NCBI RefSeq assembly: GCF_026790145.1
Contig: NZ_JALAMS010000003.1
Location: 310,001 to 374,000, forward strand
Reading direction: 5' to 3'
DNA from: Bacillus_I endophytica_A
GTDB taxonomy: Bacteria > Bacillota > Bacilli > Bacillales > Bacillaceae_H
Length of the DNA stretch: 64,000 nucleotides
Under the pieces are notes generated by a model. It worked only from the letters and a program-made list of their open reading frames with translations. It was not told the origin of the DNA and made no database searches. Within the stretch, counting starts at the first letter, position 1; every line of letters begins with the position of its first letter. Positions 1 to 7,504 of this stretch are shown piece after piece. The translations under genes and the position numbers were made by a program.

Positions 1-1
1 G

Positions 2-85
2 GCTTTTCTTAATCAAGCGCGCAATTCTATCCTTATAACGGATGAAGGCGCAGCAAAAGAGTTAGCGAGAGATCTAATATTTTAG
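2..85 (+). CDS. cggR: C-terminal end of central glycolytic genes regulator CggR (partial)
   Basis: Only the last 27 codons are in the window. The frame starting at base 2 reads AFLNQARNSILITDEG and continues to LARDLIF before a TAG stop at 83-85. This looks like the tail of a SorC-type regulator, and its place 50 bp upstream of gapA is where Bacillus species carry cggR. CggR represses the glycolytic operon and is relieved by fructose-1,6-bisphosphate; that is family knowledge. The operator lies upstream of cggR, outside the window. Identification rests mainly on position, because so little protein is visible. Confidence 0.7.
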   Translation, partial: AFLNQARNSILITDEGAAKELARDLIF

Positions 86-135
86 ATTTCTTCATATAAA
101 TTTAAATTTCACCATTCTTAAGGAGGATTTTACTC

Positions 136-1143
136 ATGGCAGTAAAAGTTGGTATTAATGGTTTTGGTCGTATCGGCCGTAACGTATTCCGTGCAGCTCT
201 AAATAATCCAGAGGTTGAAGTTGTTGCTGTTAACGATTTAACAGACGCTAACATGTTAGCTCATCTTCTTCAATATGACTCTGTACATGGTAAATTAGAT
301 CAAGAAGTAAAAGTAAATGGCAGCAACCTAGTTGTTGGTGACCAAGAAATCAAAGTATTATCTGAGCGTGACCCAGCGAAATTAACTTGGGGTGACCTTG
401 GTGTTGATATCGTTGTTGAATCTACTGGATTCTTCACAAAACGTGCAGATGCTGCTAAACACTTAGAAGCAGGCGCTAAAAAAGTTATCATCTCTGCTCC
501 AGCTTCTGAAGAAGACATCACAATCGTTATGGGTGTTAACGAAGATAAATATGATGCAGGAAGCCACCATGTAATTTCTAACGCTTCTTGTACTACTAAC
601 TGCTTAGCACCATTCGCTAAAGTACTTAACGAAAAGTTCGGTATCAAACGCGGTATGATGACAACAGTTCACTCTTACACTAACGACCAACAAATCTTAG
701 ACTTACCACATAAAGATTACCGTCGTGCTCGTGCAGCTGCTGAAAACATCATCCCAACAACTACTGGTGCTGCAAAAGCTGTATCATTAGTATTACCTGA
801 ATTAAAAGGTAAATTAAACGGTGGAGCAATGCGTGTTCCAACTCCAAACGTTTCTTTAGTTGACCTTGTAGCTGAGCTTGACAAAGACGTAACAGTTGAA
901 GAAGTAAACGCAGCATTCAAAGAAGCAGCTGAAGGAGATCTTAAAGGTATCCTTGGTTACAGCGAAGAGCCACTAGTATCTGGTGACTACAACGGTAACG
1001 CAAACTCTTCTACAATCGATGCTCTTTCTACAATGGTTATGGAAGACAGCATGGTTAAAGTTATCTCTTGGTATGATAACGAAAGTGGTTACTCTAACCG
1101 CGTAGTAGATCTTGCTGCTTACATCGCAAAACAAGGTCTATAA
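136..1143 (+). CDS. gapA: Glyceraldehyde-3-phosphate dehydrogenase (glycolytic, NAD-dependent)
   Basis: This enzyme oxidises glyceraldehyde-3-phosphate to 1,3-bisphosphoglycerate with NAD and phosphate in cytosolic glycolysis. At 335 residues it is the usual family length. The Rossmann start INGFGRIGRN is at residues 7-16, and an Asp at 34 fits NAD preference. The catalytic loop SNASCTTN carries Cys152, and His179 is the partner base. A strong AAGGAGG site at 120-126 precedes the ATG. Codon use is strongly biased, as expected for an abundant protein. It follows cggR and is separated from pgk by two hairpins. The glycolytic rather than gluconeogenic (GapB) role is inferred from its place in the operon. 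Confidence 0.98.
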   Translation: MAVKVGINGFGRIGRNVFRAALNNPEVEVVAVNDLTDANMLAHLLQYDSVHGKLDQEVKVNGSNLVVGDQEIKVLSERDPAKLTWGDLGVDIVVESTGFFTKRADAAKHLEAGAKKVIISAPASEEDITIVMGVNEDKYDAGSHHVISNASCTTNCLAPFAKVLNEKFGIKRGMMTTVHSYTNDQQILDLPHKDYRRARAAAENIIPTTTGAAKAVSLVLPELKGKLNGGAMRVPTPNVSLVDLVAELDKDVTVEEVNAAFKEAAEGDLKGILGYSEEPLVSGDYNGNANSSTIDALSTMVMEDSMVKVISWYDNESGYSNRVVDLAAYIAKQGL

Positions 1144-1159
1144 GTTATAAATCACCTCA

Positions 1160-1187
1160 AACTACAAATTTCGAACAATTTGTAGTT
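1160..1187 (+). other. Perfect hairpin just downstream of gapA
   Basis: AACTACAAATT at 1160-1170 and AATTTGTAGTT at 1177-1187 form an 11-bp perfect stem around a 6-nt loop. No T-run follows, so it is not a standard terminator. It sits where a 3'-end stabilising or processing structure would protect an abundant gapA mRNA. Function is inferred. Confidence 0.6.
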
Positions 1188-1224
1188 GGCTTACATGCTT
1201 TATAACAACTATAATGTAAATGTG

Positions 1225-1275
1225 AAACAGGGGGAGCGGGGATTTGTCCCCCGTTTTCCCTGTTTTTGTTTTCTT
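1225..1275 (+). terminator. Partial terminator between gapA and pgk
   Basis: A GC-rich stem pairs AAACAGGG (1225-1232) and GGGG (1238-1241) with CCCC (1248-1251) and CCCTGTTT (1258-1265), followed by a T-rich run. Because pgk follows in the same direction with no obvious strong promoter, partial read-through is likely. This would give gapA more transcript than the downstream genes. Confidence 0.75.
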
Positions 1276-1331
1276 CGTTCGTTTTACAATGAGAGCACCC
1301 AAAAACTCATCATGCAAAGGAGGTCTTTACG

Positions 1332-2516
1332 GTGAACAAAAAAACTGTTAAAGATATCGATCTTAAAGGAAAACGCGTTTTTTGTCGTGTAGATTTCAAC
1401 GTCCCAATGAAAGACGGAAAAGTTACAGACGAAACACGTATCAAAGCAGCTTTACCAACAATTAACTACTTAATTGAACAAGGTGCTAAAGTTATTCTTG
1501 CAAGCCATCTTGGTCGTCCAAAAGGAGAAGTTGTTGAAGAACTTCGTTTAACGCCAGTTGTTGAACGCCTTCAAGATCTATTAGGCAAGCCTGTTGCAAA
1601 AGCAGACGAAGCTTATGGAGAAAACGTAAAGCAAATGATCAGCAACATGAACGAAGGAGATGTTCTTGTTCTTGAGAACGTTCGTTTCTATGCTGGAGAA
1701 GAGAAGAACGATTCAGAGCTTGCAAAAGCATTCTCTGAGCTTGCAGACGTATATGTAAACGATGCATTTGGCGCTGCCCACCGTGCACATGCATCAACAG
1801 CAGGAATTGCTGAGCATATTCCTGCGGTTGCAGGTTTCTTAATGGAGAAAGAACTTGAAGTACTTGGTAAAGCTCTTTCAAATCCAGAGCGTCCGTTCAC
1901 TGCTATCATTGGCGGAGCAAAAGTTAAAGACAAAATCGGTGTAATTGACCATCTTCTTGATAAAGTAGATAACTTAATCATCGGTGGAGGTCTTTCTTAC
2001 ACATTCATCAAAGCATTAGGCCATGATGTTGGTAAGTCTCTTCTAGAAGAAGATAAAATTGATCTAGCAAAAACATTCATGGACAAAGCAAAAGAAAAAG
2101 GCGTAAACTTCTACGTGCCTGTTGATGTTGTTGTAGCAGATGATTTCTCAAATGACGCTAACACACAAGTTGTTGACATCGATAGCATTCCAAGCGATTG
2201 GGAAGGCCTAGATGCTGGTCCAAAAACGCGTGAAATCTATGCAGATGTTATTAAAAACTCTAAGCTTGTCATTTGGAACGGTCCACTAGGCGTATTTGAG
2301 CTTGATACATTTGCAAACGGAACAAAAGCTGTAGCAGAAGCGTTAGCAGAAGCGACTGATACATACTCTGTAATCGGTGGTGGAGACTCTGCAGCAGCTG
2401 CTGAGAAATTTGGTTTAGCAGATAAAATGAGCCATATTTCAACAGGTGGCGGAGCTTCGCTTGAATTTATGGAAGGTAAAGAACTTCCAGGCGTTGTAGC
2501 ACTTAACGACAAGTAA
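1332..2516 (+). CDS. pgk: Phosphoglycerate kinase
   Basis: This kinase transfers phosphate from 1,3-bisphosphoglycerate to ADP, giving ATP and 3-phosphoglycerate. At 394 residues it is the usual bacterial length. The N-terminal substrate domain shows RVFCRVDFNVPM at about 16-27, and the C-terminal nucleotide domain ends with GGGDSAAAAEKFG and ISTGGGASLEFMEG. The start is GTG at 1332, eight bases after an AAAGGAGGT site at 1317-1325. It is the first gene after the gapA terminator and is followed by tpiA after 73 bp. Confidence 0.98.
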   Translation: MNKKTVKDIDLKGKRVFCRVDFNVPMKDGKVTDETRIKAALPTINYLIEQGAKVILASHLGRPKGEVVEELRLTPVVERLQDLLGKPVAKADEAYGENVKQMISNMNEGDVLVLENVRFYAGEEKNDSELAKAFSELADVYVNDAFGAAHRAHASTAGIAEHIPAVAGFLMEKELEVLGKALSNPERPFTAIIGGAKVKDKIGVIDHLLDKVDNLIIGGGLSYTFIKALGHDVGKSLLEEDKIDLAKTFMDKAKEKGVNFYVPVDVVVADDFSNDANTQVVDIDSIPSDWEGLDAGPKTREIYADVIKNSKLVIWNGPLGVFELDTFANGTKAVAEALAEATDTYSVIGGGDSAAAAEKFGLADKMSHISTGGGASLEFMEGKELPGVVALNDK

Positions 2517-2589
2517 AATCAACGTTTACACAGCACTTATAAAGAAACACTTCACGTTTAGTGAAACAATAAAAGAGGACGGTGTAACG

Positions 2590-3342
2590 ATGAGAAAACC
2601 GATTATCGCTGGTAACTGGAAAATGAATAAAACTCTTTCAGAAGCAGTAAGCTTCGTGGAAGAAGTAAAAAATAGTGTTCCCGCAGCAAGCGAGGTAGAT
2701 GCAGTAGTTTGTTCACCTGCACTATTCCTAGACAAGCTTGTTGAAGCAACAAAAGGAACAGACCTTAAAGTTGGCGCTCAAAATATGCACTTTGAAGAAA
2801 ACGGAGCATACACAGGTGAAGTAAGCCCAGTAGCTCTTGCAGATCTTGGCGTTGATTACGTAATCCTAGGTCACTCTGAGCGTCGTGAAATGTTTGCTGA
2901 AACAGACGAAACAGTAAACAAAAAGACGCTTGCAGCATTCAAGCATAACTTAACACCAATCGTTTGTTGTGGTGAAACACTTGAAGAGCGCGAAAGTGAT
3001 AAAACAAAAGAAGTTGTAGAAACACAAGTAAAAGCAGCTCTTAAAGGTTTATCAGAAGAGCAAGCAAAACAAGTTGTTATTGCTTATGAACCAATCTGGG
3101 CAATCGGAACTGGCAAATCTTCAACAGCAGAAGATGCTAACGAAGTTTGTGCAGCAATCCGTAAAGTTGTAGAAAATGTTTTCTCAACAGACGTTGCAGA
3201 AGCTGTTCGCATTCAATATGGCGGCAGTGTAAAACCAGCTAACATTAAAGAATACATGGCACAATCTGACATCGATGGTGCTTTAGTTGGTGGAGCTAGC
3301 CTTGAAGCTCAGTCTTTCTTACAGCTAGTGGAGGCGAAGTAA
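2590..3342 (+). CDS. tpiA: Triose-phosphate isomerase
   Basis: This TIM-barrel enzyme interconverts dihydroxyacetone phosphate and glyceraldehyde-3-phosphate. The 250-residue protein has all catalytic residues: Lys11 in GNWKMN, His95 in ILGHSERR and Glu167 in AYEPIWAIGTGK. The phosphate-binding GGSV and GGASL loops are also present. The ATG follows an AGAGGA site. The stop is only 2 bp from the gpmI start, so the two genes are probably translationally coupled. Confidence 0.98.
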   Translation: MRKPIIAGNWKMNKTLSEAVSFVEEVKNSVPAASEVDAVVCSPALFLDKLVEATKGTDLKVGAQNMHFEENGAYTGEVSPVALADLGVDYVILGHSERREMFAETDETVNKKTLAAFKHNLTPIVCCGETLEERESDKTKEVVETQVKAALKGLSEEQAKQVVIAYEPIWAIGTGKSSTAEDANEVCAAIRKVVENVFSTDVAEAVRIQYGGSVKPANIKEYMAQSDIDGALVGGASLEAQSFLQLVEAK

Positions 3343-3344
3343 CA

Positions 3345-4877
3345 ATGGCTAAAAAACCAGTAGCATTAATCATCCTAGACGGGTTTGCTTTGCGTAATGA
3401 AGAGTACGGAAATGCCGTTGCTCAAGCGAAAAAACCTAACTTCGATCGTTATTGGAATGAGCATGCTCACGCAACGCTAACAGCGAGTGGTGAAGCAGTA
3501 GGACTACCAGAGGGCCAAATGGGGAACTCTGAAGTAGGGCACTTAAATATCGGAGCTGGACGAATTGTTTACCAAAGTTTAACACGTGTAAACTTGGCAA
3601 TTCGTGAAGGTGAGTTTGAAGAAAACGCAACGATTGTAGGCGCAATCGCGCATGCAAAAGAAAACAACAAAAAGCTTCACGCTTTTGGTTTGCTTTCTGA
3701 TGGCGGTGTTCATAGTCATATTGAACACTTATACGCTATTTTACGTTTAGCGAAGAAACAAGGCCTTGATGAAGTTTACATTCACGGATTCCTTGATGGC
3801 CGTGATGTAGGTCCACAAACAGCTCGTAAGTATATTGAAGCTCTTCAAGAACAAATTAAAGAGGTTGGTATCGGTAAGATTGCTACTCTTTCTGGTCGAT
3901 ACTATTCAATGGACCGCGACAAGCGTTGGGATCGTGTTGAAAAAGCTTACCGTGCTATGGCTTACGGTGAAGGCCCAACATACACAGATCCGCTTGAAGT
4001 GATTGAAGACTCTTACAAAAACGGTATCTATGATGAATTCGTTTTACCATCTGTTATCGTTGATGAAGATGGATCACCTGTTGGGAAAGTTGAAGACGAA
4101 GATGCAATCATCTTCTATAACTTCCGTCCTGACCGCGCAATCCAGATTTCAAATACGTTCGCAAACGAAGATTTCCGTTCGTTTGAGCGTGGCGAAAATT
4201 ATCCGAAAAACTTACACTTTGTTTGCTTAACACGTTTTAGTGAAACAGTTAACGGATTTGTGGCGTTTAAGCCTGTAAACTTAGACAACACAATTGGTGA
4301 AGTTCTTTCACAAAACAACTTAAAACAGCTTCGCATTGCCGAAACTGAAAAATATCCGCACGTGACGTTCTTTATGAGTGGTGGACGTGAAGCGGAATTC
4401 CCAGGTGAAACACGTATTCTAATTGATTCACCAAAAGTAGCTACGTATGACTTAAAACCTGAAATGTCTGTTTATGAAGTGACGGACGCGTTACTGGCAG
4501 AAATTGAAGGGGACAAGCAAGACGCTATTATCTTAAACTTTGCTAACCCAGATATGGTAGGTCACTCTGGGAAACTTGAGCCAACAATCAAGGCAATCGA
4601 AGCTGTTGATGAGTGCTTAGGCAAAGTTGTTGATGCTATTCTTGCAAAAGGTGGAGATGCCATTATTACTGCTGATCATGGTAATTCTGACATTATTATC
4701 ACTGAAGAAGGAACTCCGCATACGGCACATACGACTAACCCGGTACCGGTTATCGTAACACGAGATGGTGTAGAGTTACGCGAAGACGGAATTTTAGCTG
4801 ACTTAGCTCCAACAATGCTTACATTGTTAGATGTAGAACAACCAAAAGAAATGACAGGAAAAACTTTAATCAAATAA
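3345..4877 (+). CDS. gpmI: 2,3-bisphosphoglycerate-independent phosphoglycerate mutase
   Basis: This Mn-dependent mutase converts 3-phosphoglycerate to 2-phosphoglycerate. It belongs to the alkaline phosphatase superfamily. The 510-residue protein has the metal-binding start LIILDGF at 8-14 and the phosphorylated Ser62 in GQMGNSEVGH. Further metal ligands are in NFANPDMVGHSG and ADHGNSD. The insert domain that gives cofactor independence (about 77-310) is present. In spore formers this enzyme is pH- and Mn-sensitive, which is linked to 3-phosphoglycerate storage in spores (family knowledge). It is often named pgm in Bacillus. Confidence 0.98.
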   Translation: MAKKPVALIILDGFALRNEEYGNAVAQAKKPNFDRYWNEHAHATLTASGEAVGLPEGQMGNSEVGHLNIGAGRIVYQSLTRVNLAIREGEFEENATIVGAIAHAKENNKKLHAFGLLSDGGVHSHIEHLYAILRLAKKQGLDEVYIHGFLDGRDVGPQTARKYIEALQEQIKEVGIGKIATLSGRYYSMDRDKRWDRVEKAYRAMAYGEGPTYTDPLEVIEDSYKNGIYDEFVLPSVIVDEDGSPVGKVEDEDAIIFYNFRPDRAIQISNTFANEDFRSFERGENYPKNLHFVCLTRFSETVNGFVAFKPVNLDNTIGEVLSQNNLKQLRIAETEKYPHVTFFMSGGREAEFPGETRILIDSPKVATYDLKPEMSVYEVTDALLAEIEGDKQDAIILNFANPDMVGHSGKLEPTIKAIEAVDECLGKVVDAILAKGGDAIITADHGNSDIIITEEGTPHTAHTTNPVPVIVTRDGVELREDGILADLAPTMLTLLDVEQPKEMTGKTLIK

Positions 4878-4893
4878 GAGAGGAGACATTTAT

Positions 4894-6186
4894 ATGTCTA
4901 TTATTGTTGATGTTTATGCTCGTGAAGTACTAGATTCTCGTGGGAATCCAACAGTTGAAGTAGAAGTTTACACAGAAACAGGTGCTATGGGACGCGCTCT
5001 AGTTCCAAGTGGTGCATCTACTGGTGAATATGAAGCAGTAGAATTACGTGACGGTGACAAAGAACGTTACCTTGGTAAAGGTGTTCTTAAAGCAGTAGAA
5101 AACGTAAATGAAATCATCGCTCCAGCAATCATTGGTTATGACGTATTTGACCAAGTTGCAATCGATAAATCTATGATTGAGCTTGATGGTACAGATAACA
5201 AAGGTAAACTAGGTGCAAACGCAATCCTTGGTGTATCTATGGCTGTTGCTCGTGCAGCTGCAGACTTCTACGATATGCCACTTTACCAATACCTTGGTGG
5301 AGTAAACGGAAAAACTCTTCCAGTTCCAATGATGAACATTGTAAACGGTGGAGAGCATGCGGATAACAACGTTGATATCCAAGAATTCATGGTTATGCCT
5401 GTAGGTGCTGAAAACTTCAAAGAAGCTCTTCGCATGGGCGCTGAAATTTTCCATAACTTAAAATCAGTTCTTAAAGGAAAAGGTTACAACACAGCTGTAG
5501 GTGACGAAGGTGGTTTCGCACCAAACTTAAGCTCTAACGAAGAAGCACTACAAACAATTATTGAAGCAATCGAAAAAGCTGGCTACAAACCAGGCGAACA
5601 AGTTATGTTAGCAATGGACGTAGCATCTTCTGAGCTTTACAACAAAGAAGACGGCAAATACCATCTTTCTGGCGAGGGCGTTGTAAAGTCTTCTGAAGAA
5701 ATGGTAAGCTGGTATGAAGAATTAGCTTCTAAATACCCAATCATCTCAATCGAAGATGGTCTTGACGAAAACGACTGGGAAGGTCATAAATTACTAACTG
5801 AGCGTATCGGTAACAAAGTTCAATTAGTAGGGGACGACCTATTCGTAACAAATACAAACAAACTTGCTCAAGGTATTGAACAAGGTGTTGGAAACTCAAT
5901 CCTTATCAAAGTTAACCAAATCGGTACGTTAACAGAAACTTTCGACGCAATCGAAATGGCTAAACGCGCTGGTTACACAGCTGTTATCTCTCACCGCAGT
6001 GGTGAAACTGAAGATAGCACAATCGCTGACATTGCTGTTGCATTAAACGCAGGTCAAATCAAAACTGGTGCACCATCTCGTACAGACCGTGTTGCAAAAT
6101 ACAACCAATTACTTCGCATCGAAGACCAACTTGGTGAAGTTGCGAAATACGATGGAATTAAATCATTCTACAACCTTAAAAAATAA
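4894..6186 (+). CDS. eno: Enolase
   Basis: Enolase dehydrates 2-phosphoglycerate to phosphoenolpyruvate with Mg. The 430-residue protein starts with IVDVYAREVLDSRGNPTVEVEV and carries the GASTG loop, GDEGGFAPN and the SHRSGETED loop near the active site. The ATG at 4894 follows GAGAGGAGA after the gpmI stop, 16 bp away. It is the last gene of the operon and is followed by a strong terminator. Confidence 0.98.
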   Translation: MSIIVDVYAREVLDSRGNPTVEVEVYTETGAMGRALVPSGASTGEYEAVELRDGDKERYLGKGVLKAVENVNEIIAPAIIGYDVFDQVAIDKSMIELDGTDNKGKLGANAILGVSMAVARAAADFYDMPLYQYLGGVNGKTLPVPMMNIVNGGEHADNNVDIQEFMVMPVGAENFKEALRMGAEIFHNLKSVLKGKGYNTAVGDEGGFAPNLSSNEEALQTIIEAIEKAGYKPGEQVMLAMDVASSELYNKEDGKYHLSGEGVVKSSEEMVSWYEELASKYPIISIEDGLDENDWEGHKLLTERIGNKVQLVGDDLFVTNTNKLAQGIEQGVGNSILIKVNQIGTLTETFDAIEMAKRAGYTAVISHRSGETEDSTIADIAVALNAGQIKTGAPSRTDRVAKYNQLLRIEDQLGEVAKYDGIKSFYNLKK

Positions 6187-6200
6187 GGTGAATGAATAGG

Positions 6201-6236
6201 AAGCTCCGCTCAGTGCTTGAGCGGAGCTTTTTTATA
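6201..6236 (+). terminator. Terminator of the glycolytic operon
   Basis: AAGCTCCGCTC and GAGCGGAGCTT form an 11-bp perfect stem around a 7-nt loop, followed by a run of T. It lies 15 bp after eno. Confidence 0.95.
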
Positions 6237-6355
6237 GTTATAAGCACTTTTGTTAACGTATTGTTAACATGTTTTCTCTATCCTTGTAACCCTATTGTTT
6301 TTATGATAAATTTAAAATATTGGAAACGTGTGTTTAACCGGGAGGTGTTTTATAA

Positions 6356-6592
6356 ATGCTTCATACAGTTCTTATGACATTACTCATTATCGTAGCTATC
6401 GCGCTAATTATTGTTGTACTTCTTCAGTCAAGTAAAAGTACTGGACTTTCAGGTGCAATTTCAGGAGGAGCAGAGCAACTTTTTGGGAAACAGAAAGCCC
6501 GTGGTATTGATGCTGTTCTACACCGCATTACAGTTGTTCTTTCTGTTTTATTCTTTGTTCTTACACTTTTAGTGTCGTACGGTAAGTTTTAA
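6356..6592 (+). CDS. secG: Preprotein translocase subunit SecG
   Basis: SecG is a small membrane subunit that assists the SecYE channel. The 78-residue protein has two hydrophobic segments, about 3-20 and 55-73. Between them is the typical loop with SSKSTGLSGAISGGAEQLFG. The ATG follows a GGGAGGTG site. It stands as its own short unit between the eno terminator and a second terminator, and the SecG-esterase-rnr-smpB-ssrA order matches B. subtilis. Confidence 0.95.
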   Translation: MLHTVLMTLLIIVAIALIIVVLLQSSKSTGLSGAISGGAEQLFGKQKARGIDAVLHRITVVLSVLFFVLTLLVSYGKF

Positions 6593-6593
6593 A

Positions 6594-6628
6594 TGGGCGA
6601 GCTTATTATAAGCTGGCCCTTTTTTGTT
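6594..6628 (+). terminator. Terminator after secG
   Basis: GGGC and GAGCTTA pair with TAAGCT and GGCCC around a short loop, followed by TTTTTTG. Confidence 0.85.
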
Positions 6629-6734
6629 TAAATAAACGCTTGTTTAGATTATGATTAAGAAAGACCATATAAGGGAATTTTTAAATAGACAGGCAGAAAA
6701 TCACTATCGAAAGAAAAAGGAGAGCAGATACATA

Positions 6735-7475
6735 ATGAAGATTACGTTACCAAAACCATTTACATTTGAAGGTGGAGATAAAGCAGTTCTCTTACTGCAT
6801 GGATTTACAGGCAATTCAGCAGATGTTCGGATGCTTGGTCGTTACTTAGAAAAGCGTGGTTATACATGCCATGCTCCTCAATATAAAGGACACGGTGTGC
6901 CTCCTGAAGAACTAGTTCACACAGGTCCTGATGATTGGTGGAAAGACGTGATGGAAGGATATAACTTCCTAAAGGAAAAAGGCTTTGATGATATTGCAGT
7001 AGCAGGTCTTTCACTTGGCGGCGTATTTTCGCTGAAATTAGGTTACACTGTACCTGTAAAGGGTATAGTGCCCATGTGTGCTCCAATGTATATTAAAAGT
7101 GAAGAAGTAATGTACAATGGTGTTCTAGAATATGCTCGTGAATTTAAGAAACGCCAAGGAAAAACAGAAGAAGAAATTGAGAATGAAATGCAGGAATTTA
7201 AGAAGGCACCAATGGAAACCCTAAAAGCATTACAAGAATTGATTTCAGATGTTCGTCATAATGTGGATATGGTATATGCTCCAACGTTTGTTGCACAAGC
7301 GCGTCATGATCATATGATTAATACGGACAGTGCCAATATTATTTATAACGAAGTAGAATCAACAAAGAAAGATATTAAATGGTATGAAGAGTCAGGCCAT
7401 GTTATCACATTAGATAAAGAACGTGATGTACTTCATGAAGATGTATATAACTTCTTGGAGTCATTAGACTGGTAG
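6735..7475 (+). CDS. est: Carboxylesterase of the Est30 family (alpha/beta hydrolase)
   Basis: The 246-residue protein closely resembles the thermophilic Bacillus carboxylesterase Est30 and B. subtilis YvaK, which hydrolyse short-chain esters. The oxyanion motif LLLHGFTGNSADVR is at about 19-32. The nucleophile is Ser93 in GLSLGG, with Asp192 in ARHDHM and His222 in SGHVITLD completing the triad. The reading frame is open from 6651, but only the ATG at 6735 has a proper AAAGGAGAG site about ten bases upstream, and it matches the family N-terminus. The physiological substrate is unknown. It sits directly upstream of rnr. Confidence 0.92.
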   Translation: MKITLPKPFTFEGGDKAVLLLHGFTGNSADVRMLGRYLEKRGYTCHAPQYKGHGVPPEELVHTGPDDWWKDVMEGYNFLKEKGFDDIAVAGLSLGGVFSLKLGYTVPVKGIVPMCAPMYIKSEEVMYNGVLEYAREFKKRQGKTEEEIENEMQEFKKAPMETLKALQELISDVRHNVDMVYAPTFVAQARHDHMINTDSANIIYNEVESTKKDIKWYEESGHVITLDKERDVLHEDVYNFLESLDW

Positions 7476-7504
7476 ACCAAATATTGAAAACAAGGAGGTT
7501 GACA

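Noticed and set aside
4003..4230. 75-codon plus-strand frame inside gpmI
   Set aside because: It is an out-of-frame shadow of a strongly coding gene.
6192..6377. 61-codon frame between eno and secG
   Set aside because: It runs through the eno terminator and overlaps the secG start, with no ribosome binding site.
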